From the IMG/VR virus record IMGVR_UViG_3300042981_000127, positions 1-41,344 of that record: DNA of 41,344 nt, one strand, 5' to 3'. Below are positions 39,191 through 41,344 of this stretch, in pieces. Within the stretch, counting starts at the first letter, position 1, and each line of letters starts with the position of its first letter. The stretch comes from a virus. The position numbers were made by a program, and so were the translations under genes. A model generated the notes under the pieces. It saw only the letters and a program-made list of their open reading frames with translations, searched no databases and was not told the DNA's origin.

Positions 39191-40080
39191 CCCGAATCTG
39201 TAGAGGATCGATGATCAGAGTCAGCGCGAAACAGCTGAACATGTTCGGAACGAAAGTTAGGAAGCCTGGATCACTCGACGGGTGTCCGAGGAAGTGGGCA
39301 GGCTACTACCTGGATGGGGTCAGGCCGGAGTGGCTCGACCCTAATCTAGTTTTCGGGATCAAGTTCCACGCCGTGTGCGCGGCCATGGTGAAGACCAACC
39401 GCATGCCCGAACCCCATCAGCTTCAGCCTGGCGTCATTCTCACGGCCGAGGACTGCAAGCCGGACGGCATTCTCGGCAAGATGGCTCGCGCCGGGATCAT
39501 CTATCTCCCGCGCACTACCGTTCCCGAGACGGGCGAGGCGATCCGTGCGTGGGAGACAGAGCGAGAGTGGGTCTTCAATTGGACGACCTCCACCGGGCTT
39601 GAGGTGGAGGTGGACCTCCGGCCCGACGTGTGCGCCGATTCGACGCTGGTCGACTTAGTGGACTGGAAAAGCACGTCAAACAAGCGCTATGCGCTGACCT
39701 CGATCATTGACGACGTCCAAGCAAACCTGTACGCCTTCGGACTGATGCGCCGATTCGAGCGGAGCTCTTGCGCGGGGCGGTGGGTGTATGTCGAAAAAAA
39801 GCACCCGCACAAGTCATGGCCTGTAGATGGGATCTTTCCCCTCGGCCGAACTGAGGCGTGGTTGCACGAAAACGTTGACGCCACGATCGAGCTGATCCAT
39901 ATGATGAGGGAGACCCGACCGGCGGCGCTGGATCTGCCGGGCGATATTGAGGCGTGTGAAGGCATCGGCAAACGCTGTGACTTCGAGCAACATTCGGGAC
40001 GGTGCCTTGGCACGCTCGGCCCGAGAGAGCCGCGCCTCATCTCGCTGGAAGAGATCAACCGGTACCGCAATGCCAAGTAA
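39187..40080 (+). CDS. RecB/Cas4-like PD-(D/E)XK nuclease with Fe-S cysteines
   Basis: A 297-aa nuclease. Conserved positions fit RecB-family exonucleases: H61 (GIKFHAV), D143 (VEVDLRPDV), D159-x-K161 (LVDWKST) and Q178-x3-Y182 (DVQANLYAFG). C33 (GCPRKW) together with C257, C264 and C273 can hold a 4Fe-4S cluster as in Cas4/AddB. It probably processes DNA ends in recombination. GTG 39187 overlaps the previous stop; ATG 39211 with AGAGGA in front is an alternative that removes 8 residues. Confidence 0.8.
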   Translation: MTRICRGSMIRVSAKQLNMFGTKVRKPGSLDGCPRKWAGYYLDGVRPEWLDPNLVFGIKFHAVCAAMVKTNRMPEPHQLQPGVILTAEDCKPDGILGKMARAGIIYLPRTTVPETGEAIRAWETEREWVFNWTTSTGLEVEVDLRPDVCADSTLVDLVDWKSTSNKRYALTSIIDDVQANLYAFGLMRRFERSSCAGRWVYVEKKHPHKSWPVDGIFPLGRTEAWLHENVDATIELIHMMRETRPAALDLPGDIEACEGIGKRCDFEQHSGRCLGTLGPREPRLISLEEINRYRNAK

Positions 40081-40126
40081 CACTAGAGAATACACGGCGG
40101 CCTACCGCCAACAAGGAAGGCACAGC

Positions 40127-40522
40127 ATGAAAAACTTAAACGCTTGGAGGTTCAGTGACGCCGCGGCCCGAGTCGACTTTACCCGGATTGTCGACGAGGC
40201 CGAAAACTTGGACCCGTCCGTGAGCGTGCTCCGCGTCAAGGTGGGCGGCGTGACGCTGACACTCGCCTATGGCGAGGTGATTCACGATGCGGTGGAATGC
40301 GCGCGCCCCGGCCTGGCCAAGGACCGATTCATGTGCGCCACGTGCGTCCCGGTCGAAGGCTTCGCGGTGGAGACGTGCGACGGCCAGCGAGTTTTCAAGG
40401 CCTCGGGCCTGGCCGCTGTCGTCCACTCCGCAGATGAGCTCGATGGTGGGTGGTTCGTGATCTTCGGTGACCACGTGGGGGTTCTCGTCGATCGGATCGA
40501 AGTCGAAGTGGAGCTGTTCTAG
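40127..40522 (+). CDS. 131-aa hypothetical protein
   Basis: Starts MKNLNAWRFSDAAARVD, with AAGGAAGG in front. Mixed alpha/beta, with three Cys in the middle (ECARPG, MCATCVPVEG) and a hydrophobic-acidic end (IEVEVELF). No family is recognised. It is in the operon between the nuclease and the Pro/Ala-rich protein. Confidence 0.65.
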   Translation: MKNLNAWRFSDAAARVDFTRIVDEAENLDPSVSVLRVKVGGVTLTLAYGEVIHDAVECARPGLAKDRFMCATCVPVEGFAVETCDGQRVFKASGLAAVVHSADELDGGWFVIFGDHVGVLVDRIEVEVELF

Positions 40523-40582
40523 CCGTGGACGACGCGGCCCGAGAGTTGTTTGATCGATTCAACCCAATACAGGAGAAAGAAC

Positions 40583-41188
40583 ATGGGCAATCCCTTGCGA
40601 GCAGCATACAAGAACGGCGGCACCCCGCCGCCGGCTGCCTCTCAACCGGCTGTTGCTACTGCTTCAGCCCCAACTGCCGAAAAAACCACCCAGGCCACGC
40701 TTCCCGTTCAGACGACGCAAATCCCGCCCGGTGCGGGTGGATCACGCAACCTGAGTTCCCTCCGAGCCAAGCTGGCGGGCGGCGGGAACACGGGCGTCAA
40801 TCCGCCGGAGGCCGCTGCGGCTCTGACGGACGACGCAACCAAGCCTCGGACGGTGGAGACGCCGGACGGGGGAGCGCAGCCGGCCCCGGGCTGGGTGGAG
40901 GGGAGGGGCGGGAACGTGGTGCGCGCGCCCGATGCCTCTGCACTTGGTGTCGCTGGCTCTACGCAGCCCTCCGGCGAGCTGACGCGCGGGCAGAAAGCGG
41001 CGCTGACACGGGCGAAAAACAAGGCCGCCGCACAGGCCGCGGCGGGTGGGGCGCAGCCGTCTACCGCTGTCCCTGCGGCTGCGGCGGAGCCTTCGGCGGG
41101 TGTGCCGCTGAGTGACCGCGTCTACCTGCGAGGATACGCAACCGAGGCCCTGATCGCGGAGATTCTCCGCAGGGTGACAGAGGCGTGA
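40583..41188 (+). CDS. Pro/Ala-rich protein of unknown function
   Basis: A 201-aa protein starting MGNPLRAAYKNGG, with AGGAG 7 nt before ATG 40583. It has a disordered Pro/Ala/Thr/Gly-rich middle and a short helical C-terminus (YATEALIAEILRRV). Such proteins are often linkers or adaptors for replication complexes. The family is not recognised. Its TGA overlaps the GTG of the join-spanning gene. Confidence 0.6.
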   Translation: MGNPLRAAYKNGGTPPPAASQPAVATASAPTAEKTTQATLPVQTTQIPPGAGGSRNLSSLRAKLAGGGNTGVNPPEAAAALTDDATKPRTVETPDGGAQPAPGWVEGRGGNVVRAPDASALGVAGSTQPSGELTRGQKAALTRAKNKAAAQAAAGGAQPSTAVPAAAAEPSAGVPLSDRVYLRGYATEALIAEILRRVTEA

Positions 41189-41344
41189 GCGGCCGCAGCC
41201 GACGCGCCACGCTCGCTCGGCCCACGTTGGGGCGCCTCGTGCGCAAGATGCTCCGCCGGGAGGCTCGGAGCATGGCGGGCGACTTCTCCGCCGCGCTGCG
41301 CTCCCGTCCTCTGGACGTGGAGCTCCGCCGGCTCGTCAAGCCCA
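41185..41344 (+). CDS. Small basic protein spanning the join (5' part)
   Basis: The 5' part of the 66-aa gene that ends at base 117. Bases 41269 to 41344 repeat bases 1 to 76, so the unique part is 41185-41268 (28 codons). The start GTG overlaps the stop of the upstream gene. Confidence 0.75.
   Translation, partial: MSGRSRRATLARPTLGRLVRKMLRREARSMAGDFSAALRSRPLDVELRRLVKP
41269..41344. repeat. Terminal direct repeat, right copy
   Basis: Identical to bases 1-76. See the left copy. Removing one copy gives a 41,268-bp circle with an uninterrupted gene across the join. Confidence 0.95.

Noticed and set aside
1-41344. CRISPR array, insertion sequence or transposase.
   Set aside because: No regularly spaced repeats with unique spacers and no transposase-like frame were seen; the only repeats are those listed.

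Overview
The window is the complete genome of a tailed phage, most likely a short-tailed (podovirus-like) lytic phage of a GC-rich, probably Gram-negative bacterium. The evidence is a large terminase, portal, scaffold, capsid, large putative tail and ejection proteins, a phage-type polymerase/prim-pol replication set, a lipoprotein signal, and no integrase. The first 76 bases recur exactly as the last 76, so the molecule is circular or circularly assembled with 41,268 unique bp. One small gene runs across the join (41185 to 117).

There are two long opposing transcription units. The early/middle unit is on the + strand. It starts at a promoter near 35.0 kb, runs right through the join and ends near 8.2 to 8.7 kb. 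It carries a prim-pol/helicase, a frameshifted gene, an Orn-like exonuclease, a metalloprotease lipoprotein, a RecB/Cas4-like nuclease, an SNF2-like helicase, a phosphoribosyltransferase, a Dam-like methyltransferase, a divergent family A DNA polymerase, a DUF5664-type nucleotide hydrolase, a cupin, a RuvC-like resolvase and a calcineurin-like phosphoesterase. The late unit is on the - strand, from about 32.8 kb down to 8.7 kb. In transcription order it has small proteins, capsid, two small structural candidates, an acidic 48-aa protein, a lipoprotein, an M15 endolysin, a head-tail adaptor candidate, a collagen-like fibre, a holin-like peptide, a tail nozzle candidate, three ejection proteins, portal, scaffold, a tandem GroES-like protein, and the small and large terminase subunits. 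The two units converge end to end at 8688/8689.

Between the starts of the two units (32.8 to 35.06 kb) is a control region. It has a winged-helix regulator with a perfect palindrome in front of it, a class II-like tRNA whose 3' end is duplicated 452 bp away, a 25-bp tandem repeat, two copies of an operator-like site, several sigma70-like promoters, and a cluster of GGGACGGG words with a strong hairpin that could be an origin or operator.

The most unusual items are these. (1) A 1,245-aa ejection protein contains what reads as a HipA/PI4K-like kinase domain, followed by an internal signal-peptide-like helix. (2) A 234-aa protein between scaffold and terminase reads as two GroES (Cpn10) domains in tandem. 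(3) A repeated promoter motif sits in small gaps on the strand opposite the late genes, each copy placed 4 to 6 nt before the start codon of a tiny ORF, so the transcripts would be almost leaderless. (4) The 3' end of a long-variable-arm tRNA with a CAT anticodon is duplicated around a small ORF. All functions are read from sequence motifs only; no database search was possible.
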